From the NCBI GenBank assembly GCA_002448815.1, contig DKAJ01000009.1, positions 68,282-132,281 of the forward strand: a DNA stretch of 64,000 bases. The letters run 5' to 3'. The notes beneath the pieces are model-generated. The model made no database searches. It was not told the origin of the DNA and was given only the letters and a program-made list of their open reading frames with translations. Positions 17,538 through 27,297 of this stretch are shown one piece after another; position 1 is the first letter of the stretch, and the number at the start of each line of letters is the position of its first letter. This DNA is from Micavibrio sp. UBA6929 (lineage in GTDB: Bacteria > Pseudomonadota > Alphaproteobacteria > Micavibrionales > Micavibrionaceae). The position numbers and the translations under genes were made by a program.

Positions 17538-18371
17538 TTAATCAGATTTTTGGTAGATTGTCTGACCGCAGACCTTATACCCCTTGTTTTCCATCACAGA
17601 ATGCTCGGAGTGCCCCAAATACAAAAAGCCACCTGGCTTTAAATATGAAAGCATCTTGCCGATATATTCTTGCTGTTTCGCGCGGTCAAAATAAATCAAT
17701 ACATTACGGCAAAAAATGGCATCAAACTGCCGTGACATCGGCCATGACGCCGTATTAAAATTCAAATAATTATAGGCCACCATCTGCCGTAAATAGGGCT
17801 TAATCGTATAAACATCTTCTCCGTCTTCTTCAGACAGAATAAAGTGTTTCTTCAGCACACTTGGGGTCATCCCCTTTAAGGTTTTATCGTGATACGCCCC
17901 CATCCGCGCCCGCGCCAACGCCAATGTATCAATATCCGTTGCCAAAATGCGTGCATCCGCCCGCAGCTTTAATTCTTGCATCACATCATACAAAACCATC
18001 GCCATCGAATAGGGCTCTGCACCAATAGAACACGCCGCCGACCACACCCGAATGCGGCGTCCATCACGCGCCTGCAATAAGTCTGCCATATACCCGCGAA
18101 AATGATCAAAGTGATGGTTTTCACGAAAGAAGTGAGTCACATTGGTCGTCAACGCATTGACCAAATTGACCATTTCTTCCTGCGTTGAATCATTCCTTAA
18201 TCGCGATACATATTGATCAAAGCCTGATAAGCTCAGCTCTTTAATGCGCTTATTGATGCGGTTTTCAACCATCTGCTTCTTACGATCAGCCAACGTTATA
18301 CCGGCCACGTCATACAGATACGATCGAATGTAATCAAAATGCTCGTGGCTGAATTGCACCTGCGAGGTCAT
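17538..18371 (-). CDS. cheR: Chemotaxis protein methyltransferase CheR
   Basis: A 277-residue S-adenosylmethionine-dependent methyltransferase that adds methyl groups to receptor glutamates. The N-terminal helical domain contains DRKKQMVENRINKRIKEL. The SAM domain has VWSAACSIGAEPYSMAM and the IFCRNVLIYFD motif. It sits 17 bp behind the receptor gene, whose product carries a CheR-docking type C-terminal pentapeptide. Confidence 0.97.
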   Translation of the reverse strand: MTSQVQFSHEHFDYIRSYLYDVAGITLADRKKQMVENRINKRIKELSLSGFDQYVSRLRNDSTQEEMVNLVNALTTNVTHFFRENHHFDHFRGYMADLLQARDGRRIRVWSAACSIGAEPYSMAMVLYDVMQELKLRADARILATDIDTLALARARMGAYHDKTLKGMTPSVLKKHFILSEEDGEDVYTIKPYLRQMVAYNYLNFNTASWPMSRQFDAIFCRNVLIYFDRAKQQEYIGKMLSYLKPGGFLYLGHSEHSVMENKGYKVCGQTIYQKSD

Positions 18372-18388
18372 TTACGCCCCCTCGCAGC

Positions 18389-20428
18389 CTAAAATTCTTT
18401 CCAGTCCGCATCATTATCCGCATCATTGGCGGTTACTTTCGCGCCACTTGCCCCGCCAGAGGCCGCGACTTTCTTTTCAAGGCGTGACGTTTCTGCAACA
18501 ACGCTCAAGCGCGGCTTATCCAAACTAGACTTTGATCCAACAGGCGTAATCTTCACATCTGAATCATCCAGTTTAAAGAACGAAACCATCTCAGATAGCT
18601 CCATAGATTTCTCTAACATCAACTGCGATCCATTGCGACTTTGTTGTGCCATGGCTGCATTTTGCTGCGTCATGCTGTCCATCTCCATAACGGCCTGATT
18701 CAGCTCATCCAAACTTGTTGCTTGCTCGGAGCTGGCATTTGCAATTTGTCCAATCGTATCAGCCACGCCATCAATCGCGTCATAGATTTGTTGCAACGAA
18801 CCCACAGCTGTCTGAACAAGATCAACACCTTCGCTGACCTGCTTAGAACTGCCATCGATCAACTCTTTAATATCTTTCGAAGATTGAGCCGAACGTTGCG
18901 CCAATGTACGAACCTCTTGCGCGACAACCGCAAAACCGCGCCCTGCATCACCTGCGCGCGCTGCCTCGACAGCGGCATTAAGTGCAAGTAAGTTTGTCTG
19001 GAATGCGATCTCATCAATGACATTAATAATGTCCGTAATTTGCTTGGACGACTCATTGATTTTCTCCATCGCATGACCAGCATCATTTGCGACTTGTGAT
19101 CCACGCTCTGCAATTTTACGTGTTGAAATTGCAGAATCATTCACTTCCTTGGCATTGTCGGCATTCGCCTTAACCGTAGATGTCAGCTCTTCCATAGATG
19201 CGGCTGTTTCCTCAAGCGTTGATGCTTGTTGCTCCGCACGGTTAGCAAGGCCATTTGAACTTTCAGCCATCTCATTAGAATTACTGCTAACGTCAATAGA
19301 GATATTTTTAATGCGGCCAACGATACTGCTCAATTTCTCGGCGGTTGCGTTGTAATCATCTTTCAACTGCTTAAAGATACCATTGTAATCGGCGTCAATA
19401 CGTGACGTCAGGTTACCTGCCGCAAGTGCATTCAAATTCACAGCCAAATCATTCGCGACATCTTGCATAACCTTTGCAAGATTGTTGATGCCTTCGCTGA
19501 CCTCAAGGAAGAAACCTTCTTTGCCGTCCAAGATAATCCGGTTATCCAAATCACCCGATGACGCAGCGTCAATCATCGTCTTAATTTCATCTGCAATGGC
19601 AAGTTCCGCTGTACGGTCAATCCATTCAATGGTTGTACCCAGGCGTTGACCAGACTTAGAAAATGATGGGTTGGCAAACAAATCAAACGTACGTCCCGCA
19701 ACGCTAATGCGCGTTGAATAACTGGTTTGCAACGCACCAAGCAATTGACGCTGATGCGAAGGGTTCGCGTGGAACTGATCAATATTCTGACCGATCAAGT
19801 TACCCACGTTAAAGTTAGGCAAGACCTGCTTCAGATCAGATTCTGCATTACGCAGCATCTTTTCCTGCGATTTGTTCATAAAGGTAATATTCAAATCAGG
19901 ATCCGCCATCATAATATTAGATGAGGCATTAGTCATACCACCTAACGCACGCGACGCATGTACATGATCTTCTCGCAATACGACAAGCGCACGTGCTATA
20001 TCACCAATTTGGTCTTGTAAATCGGCATAAGGAATTTCTTCTTGCATATCACCGTCTGCAACTTTACGGACAGACGCGGTAATCGCCATAACGGGCTGCA
20101 AGATTAACTTGGCTACTAATCCTGATAGAACAATCGCAATCAACACAACAACCGCGTTTGCAATCATCGTCTTGTCACGCACATCCAACAACAATGCATC
20201 AAGCGCTTTTTCTTCTTCTAACAGGCGATTGGCAAGCGTTGCCTGATTACCGTAAACACTTTGCTCTTGCAATTCCTCAATCGTTGATTTCAGTTCTAAC
20301 ATGCCCTCATGAATATGTTGCATGCCCATAAACGATAGCCCTGAAATCAGTGCAATCAATACAACCATAGCAAAAAAACCTGTTCGTATTTTTGCTGTTA
20401 ACGTCATTTTTTCGATAAATTTCATCAT
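18389..20428 (-). CDS. Methyl-accepting chemotaxis protein with PAS-like domain
   Basis: A 679-residue receptor starting at the ATG at 20428, with AGGAGG 9 bases upstream. The frame extends to 20473 but that would overlap cheW. TM1 is about 17-35, a short periplasmic loop about 36-88, TM2 about 89-110, then HAMP, a PAS-like region (about 165-270; begins near DPDLNITFMN), further HAMP-like sequence and the signalling domain with hairpin tip EVRTLAQRSAQSSKDI. With so small a periplasmic part, sensing is probably cytoplasmic via the PAS-like domain. The C terminus ends DWKEF, matching the xWxxF pentapeptide that tethers CheR and CheB in enteric receptors. Confidence 0.93.
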   Translation of the reverse strand: MMKFIEKMTLTAKIRTGFFAMVVLIALISGLSFMGMQHIHEGMLELKSTIEELQEQSVYGNQATLANRLLEEEKALDALLLDVRDKTMIANAVVVLIAIVLSGLVAKLILQPVMAITASVRKVADGDMQEEIPYADLQDQIGDIARALVVLREDHVHASRALGGMTNASSNIMMADPDLNITFMNKSQEKMLRNAESDLKQVLPNFNVGNLIGQNIDQFHANPSHQRQLLGALQTSYSTRISVAGRTFDLFANPSFSKSGQRLGTTIEWIDRTAELAIADEIKTMIDAASSGDLDNRIILDGKEGFFLEVSEGINNLAKVMQDVANDLAVNLNALAAGNLTSRIDADYNGIFKQLKDDYNATAEKLSSIVGRIKNISIDVSSNSNEMAESSNGLANRAEQQASTLEETAASMEELTSTVKANADNAKEVNDSAISTRKIAERGSQVANDAGHAMEKINESSKQITDIINVIDEIAFQTNLLALNAAVEAARAGDAGRGFAVVAQEVRTLAQRSAQSSKDIKELIDGSSKQVSEGVDLVQTAVGSLQQIYDAIDGVADTIGQIANASSEQATSLDELNQAVMEMDSMTQQNAAMAQQSRNGSQLMLEKSMELSEMVSFFKLDDSDVKITPVGSKSSLDKPRLSVVAETSRLEKKVAASGGASGAKVTANDADNDADWKEF

Positions 20429-20432
20429 TGTC

Positions 20433-21020
20433 TTAAGCCTCCTGCATTGGGGCAGAAAGCCCCTGTTTATCAATTGATTTTACTAAGTCACCGTCAAATA
20501 ATTTGCTGACATTCACCAATGCCACCATGCGTTCATCCGTGGCCACCAACCCATCAACATATTGAATATCAATCATCAAATTGCCGACTGGTGGTGGTTG
20601 AATTTGCGCCGCATCGATCGTCAAAATATCCGAAATTGCATCAACCAACAGGCCGATTGTGCGGTTGTGAAGCTGCACCATAATCACGACATGGCGCTCG
20701 GTAACATCTGTTGGCTGACCGCCAAAACGTGCGCGCAAATCAAAGACTGGTACAATATTCCCGCGTAAATTTGTCACACCTTTGACAAAGCTGGGCATAT
20801 TGGGAAGAGGCGTTGTTTTCATCCAGCCGCGAATTTCCTGAACAGTTAAAATTGGCGTGCCATACTCTTCTTGGTCAATCGTAAAAGTAATATATTGCTT
20901 ATCCGCATCCACCGATTGTGACAGCAATGCATCATTTGCATTCATATCACTGGCAGGAAGGTCAGCCAGCGCTTCTTCAAATAAGCCGACCTCATCGTCA
21001 TCATCAATCTGAACACTCAT
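20433..21020 (-). CDS. cheW: Chemotaxis coupling protein CheW with acidic N-terminal extension
   Basis: A 195-residue CheW that couples CheA to receptors. The CheW domain runs from about residue 42 (YITFTIDQEEYG) through VRGWMK-like and GVTNLRGNIVPVFDLR to the C terminus. The first 40 residues are an extension starting MSVQIDDDDEVGLF, an acidic patch followed by a hydrophobic/Phe pair that resembles the C-terminal tails of CheD and the CheZ-like protein. Its start overlaps the cheA end by 17 bp. Confidence 0.94.
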   Translation of the reverse strand: MSVQIDDDDEVGLFEEALADLPASDMNANDALLSQSVDADKQYITFTIDQEEYGTPILTVQEIRGWMKTTPLPNMPSFVKGVTNLRGNIVPVFDLRARFGGQPTDVTERHVVIMVQLHNRTIGLLVDAISDILTIDAAQIQPPPVGNLMIDIQYVDGLVATDERMVALVNVSKLFDGDLVKSIDKQGLSAPMQEA

Positions 21021-23130
21021 TACAGACTCCTTCTTCTTGTTCTATGGCGACGCCTTGATCAAGGGCCTCTTTCTTGCTTAGCGCGTGATTGAGAACTTCT
21101 TGTTTCAAATCAATTTTTGCGCGCATATCGCTAAGCCCCGGCACATCCAAAATCAATGCAACATCGCCGTTACCCAAAATTGTTGCGGCAGATATGCCAT
21201 CAACGGCGCTAAAGTTTGTTTCAAGGCTTTTGATCACAACTTGTTGCTGGCCCAAGACATCATCGACCATCACCGCAACGCGCTGACCGTCATCACCCTC
21301 AAGCAAAATTAACAAGGCCTCGTTAATGTCTAAAATCGCATCATCAATATGAAAGACATCGCACAATGGAATAACGCGCACATATTCTCCGCGCGCCTGA
21401 ATGATATTAACGCCCTCGGTTAATTTACTAATTGCATCTGAATTGGGCTGAAAGCTCTCGACGATATTTACCGTCGGCAAAACAAAGCGCTGAGAGCCAA
21501 CAGAAACAACCATGCCGTCCATCACCGCCAGCGTTAAAGGCAACGACAAAGTCATTTTGCACCCCTCACCTGGCACAGAGGACACCGTAATGCGGCCGCC
21601 CATATCAGAAACATTGCGCTTAACAACGTCCATACCAACGCCGCGCCCTGATACTTCTGAAACGCTTTCCGCCGTAGAAAATCCTGGCTTGAAAATCAAA
21701 TTATCAATCTCATGCGGCGTCAAGGTGGCCTCGGGCGTGACAATTCCTTGTTTAAGGGCCTTTGCCCACACCGCATCACGGTTAACGCCCTTACCATCAT
21801 CTTCAATCTCAATAATAATGCGGCCAGATTTATGGCGCGCCGACAAATGAATTGTCCCGTGGCTGGTCTTGCCTGCGGCAACACGATCAGCAGGTTTTTC
21901 AACGCCATGATCAACTGAATTTCTGATCATATGCGTCAAAGGATCAATCAAATTTTCTAAAACTGTTTTATCCACCTCGGTTTCTTCGCCAGAAGTTGTA
22001 ATACGAATATCTTTCCCGCATATCGCAGAAACTTCCCGCACAATCCGCGGCATCCGTGTAAAGACTGACTTAATCGGCTGCGCCCGCACAGCCATAACAC
22101 TTTCTTGTAAATCACGCATATGGCGCGCTAAATTTTCAACGCCCTCGCCTATTTTACCGCCAACCTCAATCGGTAACCAGCGCACTTGCTCTTGCAGCAT
22201 TGATTGCGCAATAACCATCTCACCCACCAAATTAACAAGGCTATCAATGCGCTCTAAATCTACGCGAATAGAGGCTGATCCACTTGATTTCGTCGCTTGT
22301 ACTGCCTTCTTCGCGGCAGGCTCTTTTGCAGGCTTCGCTGCCGCAACCAATGGCACCTCAGGTGCAACAGGCACATCCGCCTGTGAAACATCAACAGGCT
22401 CTTCAAAGGGCTCGATAGTGAGGTCACATAAATCTTCCACAAAATCGAAGACCTCAACAATTTCATCACGCGGCGCTTCGGTATGCAGCGTAATGTCCCA
22501 GCCCAAATAGCAATCTTCAACATGATCGGCAGTTAAATCAGAAAAGGATGGCAAGTGATCAAGATCAACGTCGACATCCAACTCACCTAGATCCTGTAAG
22601 GCGCGCAGCAGGAATAAAGGCTCATTCCCTGTTTTTAATAGGCCTTTATGCGGCATAAAATGAATACGCCACGCCTTAACGCCGGCAATGTCAGCAAAAT
22701 TACCCGCATCCGTACTGGCCAATGGGTCTGCAACAACCGCGCCAGATCCTGCAACAATTTTTTCCAGCGCTGCAAGAACATCCTGACCTAGATCGCTTGG
22801 TATCTCTTCATCATTTTGCTCACGCGAGAGCATATCCGCAACAATATCGTTCGCATGCAAAAATAAAGTGCACATTTCGCGATCAGGTGATAACGCGCCC
22901 TCGCGCACTAAATCCAGTGTTGTTTCAAACTGATGTGCAAAGCCTACAATCGTATCAAAGCCAAACGCACCTGCGCCGCCTTTGATAGAATGAATCGCGC
23001 GAAAGACCTGATTGACCACGCCATCATCCGCGCCGCCATCCAGCATCACTGTTAAACCTTCTTCAGCTTCCTGAATACGGTCTTCACATTCTTCGAAATA
23101 TGTCTGTTTAAATTGATCAAACACGATCAA
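21004..23130 (-). CDS. cheA: Chemotaxis histidine kinase CheA
   Basis: A 708-residue CheA. P1 carries the phosphorylated His47 in FRAIHSIKGGAGAFGF. A variable P2 region and Ala/Lys-rich linker (about 240-285) are followed by the P3 dimerisation helices, the P4 ATPase domain with HMIRNSVDHG (N box), DDGKGVN (G1) and GRGVGMDVVK (G2), and the CheW-like P5 domain. It takes signals from the receptor/CheW array and passes phosphate to CheY and CheB. It lies between cheY and cheW. Confidence 0.98.
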   Translation of the reverse strand: MIVFDQFKQTYFEECEDRIQEAEEGLTVMLDGGADDGVVNQVFRAIHSIKGGAGAFGFDTIVGFAHQFETTLDLVREGALSPDREMCTLFLHANDIVADMLSREQNDEEIPSDLGQDVLAALEKIVAGSGAVVADPLASTDAGNFADIAGVKAWRIHFMPHKGLLKTGNEPLFLLRALQDLGELDVDVDLDHLPSFSDLTADHVEDCYLGWDITLHTEAPRDEIVEVFDFVEDLCDLTIEPFEEPVDVSQADVPVAPEVPLVAAAKPAKEPAAKKAVQATKSSGSASIRVDLERIDSLVNLVGEMVIAQSMLQEQVRWLPIEVGGKIGEGVENLARHMRDLQESVMAVRAQPIKSVFTRMPRIVREVSAICGKDIRITTSGEETEVDKTVLENLIDPLTHMIRNSVDHGVEKPADRVAAGKTSHGTIHLSARHKSGRIIIEIEDDGKGVNRDAVWAKALKQGIVTPEATLTPHEIDNLIFKPGFSTAESVSEVSGRGVGMDVVKRNVSDMGGRITVSSVPGEGCKMTLSLPLTLAVMDGMVVSVGSQRFVLPTVNIVESFQPNSDAISKLTEGVNIIQARGEYVRVIPLCDVFHIDDAILDINEALLILLEGDDGQRVAVMVDDVLGQQQVVIKSLETNFSAVDGISAATILGNGDVALILDVPGLSDMRAKIDLKQEVLNHALSKKEALDQGVAIEQEEGVCNECSD

Positions 23131-23155
23131 TACCTTTGCACGTTAAAATAAAAGG

Positions 23156-23521
23156 TTACCCAGCAACTTTTTTTACGACCGATAATAATTTGTCAGGATT
23201 AAACGGCTTCACAATCCACCCCGTTGCCCCTGCTGCACGTCCGGCTTCTTTCTTTTCGCGATCCGCCTCGGTTGTCAGCATCAAAATTGGAGTACTTTTA
23301 TATGTCGCCATCGCCCGCAATTCGCGGATCAAGGTCAAGCCATCCATATTAGGCATATTCAAATCCGTAATCACAACATTAGCCGCCTGCCCAGACAACA
23401 TCGTCAAAGCTTGCTGTCCGTCCTCGGCTTCGATGACGTTATAGCCAGCCTCACGCAACGTGTACCCAACCATGTCCAGCATGGTTCTTGAATCATCAAC
23501 TATCGCAACAGTTATCGGCAT
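23156..23521 (-). CDS. cheY: Chemotaxis response regulator CheY
   Basis: A 121-residue single receiver domain with DDSRTM at 9-14, phospho-acceptor Asp53 in ITDLNMPNMDGL, Thr in MLTTEAD and Lys in VKPFNPDKL. It should bind the flagellar switch when phosphorylated by CheA and be reset by the CheZ-like phosphatase. It lies 12 bp after the STAS gene and 25 bp before cheA. Confidence 0.96.
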   Translation of the reverse strand: MPITVAIVDDSRTMLDMVGYTLREAGYNVIEAEDGQQALTMLSGQAANVVITDLNMPNMDGLTLIRELRAMATYKSTPILMLTTEADREKKEAGRAAGATGWIVKPFNPDKLLSVVKKVAG

Positions 23522-23533
23522 TTATCTTTCCTT

Positions 23534-23797
23534 TCACTCAGCATATTGCCCTAAACCCAAATCAATCATGGCGTCCTTTAAAGATGCCGACAAAGAGACC
23601 TGCAACGCGGAACTGTCCGCAGCCTCACACTCACGCAGCGCAGACACCAAAATCTGAAAACAGCTCAGAGAAGCACGCTGCACTTCTGATAAATCCAATA
23701 CATAAGAAGAGTTTTCTTCGAGACCGCGCGCAATCACATCGCGCAGCACAACCGCGTCATGAAGTTCTAGAACGTCTGAAAAAACATCCGCAGTCAT
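23534..23797 (-). CDS. STAS-domain protein of the che operon
   Basis: An 87-residue STAS-like protein. The ATG at 23797 has GGGAG a few bases upstream and is preferred over the start at 23848. The pattern VLELHDAVVLRDVIARGLE, then YVLDLSEVQRASLSCFQILVSAL, matches anti-sigma-factor-antagonist folds, with a Ser (ASLSC) where SpoIIAA-type proteins are phosphorylated. No partner anti-sigma kinase is visible nearby. It is the first gene of the minus-strand series STAS-cheY-cheA-cheW-mcp-cheR-cheD-cheB. Confidence 0.8.
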   Translation of the reverse strand: MTADVFSDVLELHDAVVLRDVIARGLEENSSYVLDLSEVQRASLSCFQILVSALRECEAADSSALQVSLSASLKDAMIDLGLGQYAE

Positions 23798-23903
23798 ATT
23801 ACTCCCTTTCACACACGCCAGATAAAATCCAGCAAGCCCACAATACAATGAAAACGCAAAAAATTAAACAACACTATCCCAATGCATACTATTGAAGGAA
23901 AAC

Positions 23904-26294
23904 CTAAATGTCGCATAGACCTTCTTTCTGCAAATAAATTTTAACTTGATCATACTCTTCCGTTATCGCTTTTAAAATTTTTGCGCGGTCTTCGGCGCTA
24001 TGGCTCTCCATGTCCTGCGCCTGCGCGCAATACAGGCGCATTGTGTCTGCACCTACGCCGCCCGCAGTACCCTTGAGCGCATGCGAAATTTCGACCCAAT
24101 CATGCGAAGAACCATCTACACAATGCTCTGTTAAAGCCTCAATTTGCGCGGCGCCTTGGCTGACAAATAATGCAACCATTTCGCGAATAAATTCTTCATC
24201 TCCCATTGCGTTATCACGTAAAGCAGTTAAATCCGCGGGGACACGTTCATGCACAGTGGGCTGACTTTTTTCTGTTTCATCAAAGAAGGCATACTCATCA
24301 ACGCAATCAAAATCGACCCAGCGCGATAGCTTCTTTTTAAATAAATCCAGTTCAAACGGCTTGCCTATATATTCATCCATGCCGATTTCGAAACAATGCT
24401 CGATATCTTTTTGCATCACATTCGCCGTCATCGCGATGATAGGGATTTTATGCTTTTTTAATCGTGACATTTGACGAATTGCCTGCGTCGCCTCATAGCC
24501 ATTCATCACAGGCATGTGACAATCCATTAACACCAAATCAAAATCATTATGCGTCACAGCATCCACCGCATCCGCGCCATTTTCTACAATGGTGTAATGT
24601 TCAATGCCCAAGTTGAAAAACAGCTTCTTCATAAACGCGATATTCATCTTCTGATCTTCTGCCAGCAAAATTTTCACGTCTGTTGCATAATGTCTAAAAT
24701 ATTCTTGTTGCCCATCGTCAGGTAAAATCTGTGGCAGTGCGTCAAGCTCTGGCATCTTGGAAATTTGCTCAAAAGGCACTTCAAACCAGAATGTTGAGCC
24801 AAGGCCACGAATACTTTTCACGCCAATCTGACCATCCATCATGTCAACCAATTGACGTGTAATTGCCAGTCCCAAACCTGTACCGCCATACTTGCGCGTT
24901 GTCGATGTATCGCCTTGCGTGAATTTCTCAAAAATCTTATCAATGCGGTCCTCGGAAATCCCAATGCCTGTATCAATAACCTCAAGGCGCACATTAATCT
25001 GACTATACGGATTTTGCTCTGCGCTCATAACGACCTGGATCGAGCCTTCTTCGGTATAACGAATAGCATTATTCACCAAATTAATTAAAATCCGTGAAAA
25101 ACGCAGAGGGTCACCCAAAACATAACACGGTGACGGTGCCTTATTTTCAAAAGCTAAAACTAAGTTCTTTTTACTCGCCAGTGGCTTAAGCGCATCAAAT
25201 GTTCTCTCAATCGTTTTATTCACATCAAAGGCGATATATTCTAGGTGCGTTTCACCTGCCTCAATCTTAGATAAATCCAAGATATCATTCACAATTTTCA
25301 GCAGATTTTCTGACGAAACATCAATGATGTCGAACATCTCAGATTGCTCTGAATCAATGTCGCGCGTTTTCAAAAGCTGAACAATGCCAATGATACTATT
25401 GAGAGGCGTGCGAAGCTCGTGGCTCATATTCGCAAGGAATTCAGTCTTCGCCATATTGGCCGCATCTGCTTCATCCTTCGCACTGGAAAGCTCATCCGCC
25501 TGCGTGCGCAATAACATCTCTGCACGCTCGCGCTCGACCATAATGCCATCAAAAGATCGCGCAAAATCTCCAATTTCATCTTTGCGCTTTAAAAAAGGCA
25601 CATTAAACAAATTACGCACGCCATATTGCGTGTTCAAATAAGATGTTAACACCTGTAATGGATTAATCGTACCAAGCCACAGCCAAAATCCAATCCACGC
25701 ATACACCGCCATCGCAACAAGCAAGGTTACATACATATACGCACGCAAATTCAAAATTTGATGTTTTAAATTATCACGTTCTTGCAAAAAATGTGCTTCG
25801 ATGATGACCGTCATGTCGTCTAGGTAGGCAAACAAGCTTTCTGACGCAGGCCTCACACGCGCAGCATAAAGAGTACTGGCCTCCATTTGGGCGAAATTTT
25901 GCATAAGCAAATAAAGCTTCTCCTGACGTTTATCGAGAAACGCCATATTGGCATGTAAATGCTGCACAATATCGGCAAACAAATGAGGGTCATGTGTCTC
26001 AAAATATTGAATATGTTCTGCAACAAGATCCTCCAAATCATCAAGATCACTCTTCTTTTGTTCCAGAACCTCAAGATCCAAAATCGAAAGCATCGCCGAA
26101 AGGCCGCTGGTATATTGCACAATATCAATTTTAATATCGGTATGAGCATCTTTGTAAAGATGCTCTTGCTGCGTGACATCAAAAATCATGCGGCGCACGC
26201 GCTCAATTTCAAAAGATGACATCAAAACTGTCGTAACAAAAAGCGCCGACATAACCAAAAAAGAAATAATAATTTTTTGAGATATACGCAGCAT
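23904..26294 (-). CDS. Hybrid sensor histidine kinase with receiver and Hpt domains
   Basis: A 796-residue multidomain kinase: TM1 (about 8-26), a helical periplasmic region (27-184), TM2 (about 185-207), HAMP, HisKA with His292 in NMSHELRTPLNSI, an ATPase domain with GTGLGLAI, a receiver domain with LMDCHMPVMNGYEAT, and a C-terminal Hpt with SHALKGTAGGVGA. The layout supports a His-Asp-His phosphorelay within one protein. Its start codon overlaps the stop of the upstream substrate-binding protein gene (TAATG), so the two probably form one sensing unit. The final response regulator is not obvious; the protein at 14207-14980 is one candidate. Confidence 0.95.
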   Translation of the reverse strand: MLRISQKIIISFLVMSALFVTTVLMSSFEIERVRRMIFDVTQQEHLYKDAHTDIKIDIVQYTSGLSAMLSILDLEVLEQKKSDLDDLEDLVAEHIQYFETHDPHLFADIVQHLHANMAFLDKRQEKLYLLMQNFAQMEASTLYAARVRPASESLFAYLDDMTVIIEAHFLQERDNLKHQILNLRAYMYVTLLVAMAVYAWIGFWLWLGTINPLQVLTSYLNTQYGVRNLFNVPFLKRKDEIGDFARSFDGIMVERERAEMLLRTQADELSSAKDEADAANMAKTEFLANMSHELRTPLNSIIGIVQLLKTRDIDSEQSEMFDIIDVSSENLLKIVNDILDLSKIEAGETHLEYIAFDVNKTIERTFDALKPLASKKNLVLAFENKAPSPCYVLGDPLRFSRILINLVNNAIRYTEEGSIQVVMSAEQNPYSQINVRLEVIDTGIGISEDRIDKIFEKFTQGDTSTTRKYGGTGLGLAITRQLVDMMDGQIGVKSIRGLGSTFWFEVPFEQISKMPELDALPQILPDDGQQEYFRHYATDVKILLAEDQKMNIAFMKKLFFNLGIEHYTIVENGADAVDAVTHNDFDLVLMDCHMPVMNGYEATQAIRQMSRLKKHKIPIIAMTANVMQKDIEHCFEIGMDEYIGKPFELDLFKKKLSRWVDFDCVDEYAFFDETEKSQPTVHERVPADLTALRDNAMGDEEFIREMVALFVSQGAAQIEALTEHCVDGSSHDWVEISHALKGTAGGVGADTMRLYCAQAQDMESHSAEDRAKILKAITEEYDQVKIYLQKEGLCDI

Positions 26295-27073
26295 TACTTC
26301 GCTAAAATCTCCTTCAAATAGGAAATCAGCACATCCGCACTTTCTGGCGTATTCTCAACGCGCGTAACAAAGTATAAATGTTGTGTCGCATCCAAATCTG
26401 GGACGTCAACAATCTTTGCGCGGCGCATTTGCTCGTCAGGCGTTGCATTACTAACAAAGCCAAACGCGTTCTTATCTTGCGACACAACCAGTGCAACTTG
26501 CGGCGCATTTTGCATCACTGTTTTATGCGCAACAAAAGGGGATCCATCAGTAACATGCGTCTCAACCCAACGATACATCCCACCGGTGGGGTGTTCCGTC
26601 ACCACGCGAATATCACCCAGCGCCTGTGAACGCAAATCTGGCCATTGTGCAATCTTACCGGTTAGAATATCGCGCACTTGCGCGCGTGATAAATGATCCA
26701 AAGGATTATCAGGGTGCACAATAAAGACAACTTTGGACTGCGCAATAGGATGGACAATGAAATCATCGGGATTAAGCTGCTCTTCGCCCATCGTATTTAA
26801 TTTGGCTACCAACGATCCCAAATCTGATGAAATCATCGCAATATCTGCACGCCCCTGCGCAAGCGCCATAATACCGCGCCCCGAGCTTGATGGAATAACA
26901 TCAAACATAATGCCACTATTGTTCTGATATTCTTCTTTTTTGTGCCAAAAAATATGATTGGAAACGGTACTAGACCCCACAATCAATAAGTCGCGCGCCT
27001 GCGCCGAAGCAACAATAAGAATCTGGCTAACGAAAACACATATAATAAAACGACAAATCTGATAGAACATCAT
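26294..27073 (-). CDS. Periplasmic phosphate-type (PstS-like) substrate-binding protein
   Basis: A 259-residue exported protein; the ATG at 27073 has GGGG 7 bases upstream, while the open frame starts at a GTG at 27091. A signal peptide (cut near AQA) is followed by LLIVGSSTVSNHI and SSSGRGIMALAQGRADIAM, typical of PstS-like proteins that bind phosphate or other small anions. No ABC transporter genes accompany it. Instead it is joined by TAATG to a hybrid kinase, so a sensory role is more likely than transport. The ligand is unknown. Confidence 0.85.
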   Translation of the reverse strand: MMFYQICRFIICVFVSQILIVASAQARDLLIVGSSTVSNHIFWHKKEEYQNNSGIMFDVIPSSSGRGIMALAQGRADIAMISSDLGSLVAKLNTMGEEQLNPDDFIVHPIAQSKVVFIVHPDNPLDHLSRAQVRDILTGKIAQWPDLRSQALGDIRVVTEHPTGGMYRWVETHVTDGSPFVAHKTVMQNAPQVALVVSQDKNAFGFVSNATPDEQMRRAKIVDVPDLDATQHLYFVTRVENTPESADVLISYLKEILAK

Positions 27074-27243
27074 CACAAAACCCCAAAGCACACGCCTATA
27101 AAATAGAGCATTTCATCCAAAATCACAGCAGCTTTTTTAAAACCCGTTAAAACACTGAAATACTTAGAAAAAATAGACGCTCAACATTCTATAATATGCA
27201 AAAACGGTAAAGATTATCTAAACACTGCGTACTTTTCTATTTA

Positions 27244-27263
27244 CAATTGATGATGATCAATTG
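27244..27263. repeat. Perfect inverted repeat upstream of a small gene
   Basis: Arms CAATTGAT and ATCAATTG separated by GATG, in an otherwise AT-rich gap (27092-27297). It lies 34 bp before the ATG of the 56-codon gene and overlaps a possible -35 (TTGCAT, 27261-27266, with TATAAA at 27283-27288). It could be an operator. No other feature is evident in this gap. Confidence 0.45.
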
Positions 27264-27297
27264 CATATAACCCGCAGTTCATTATAAAATAAATACT

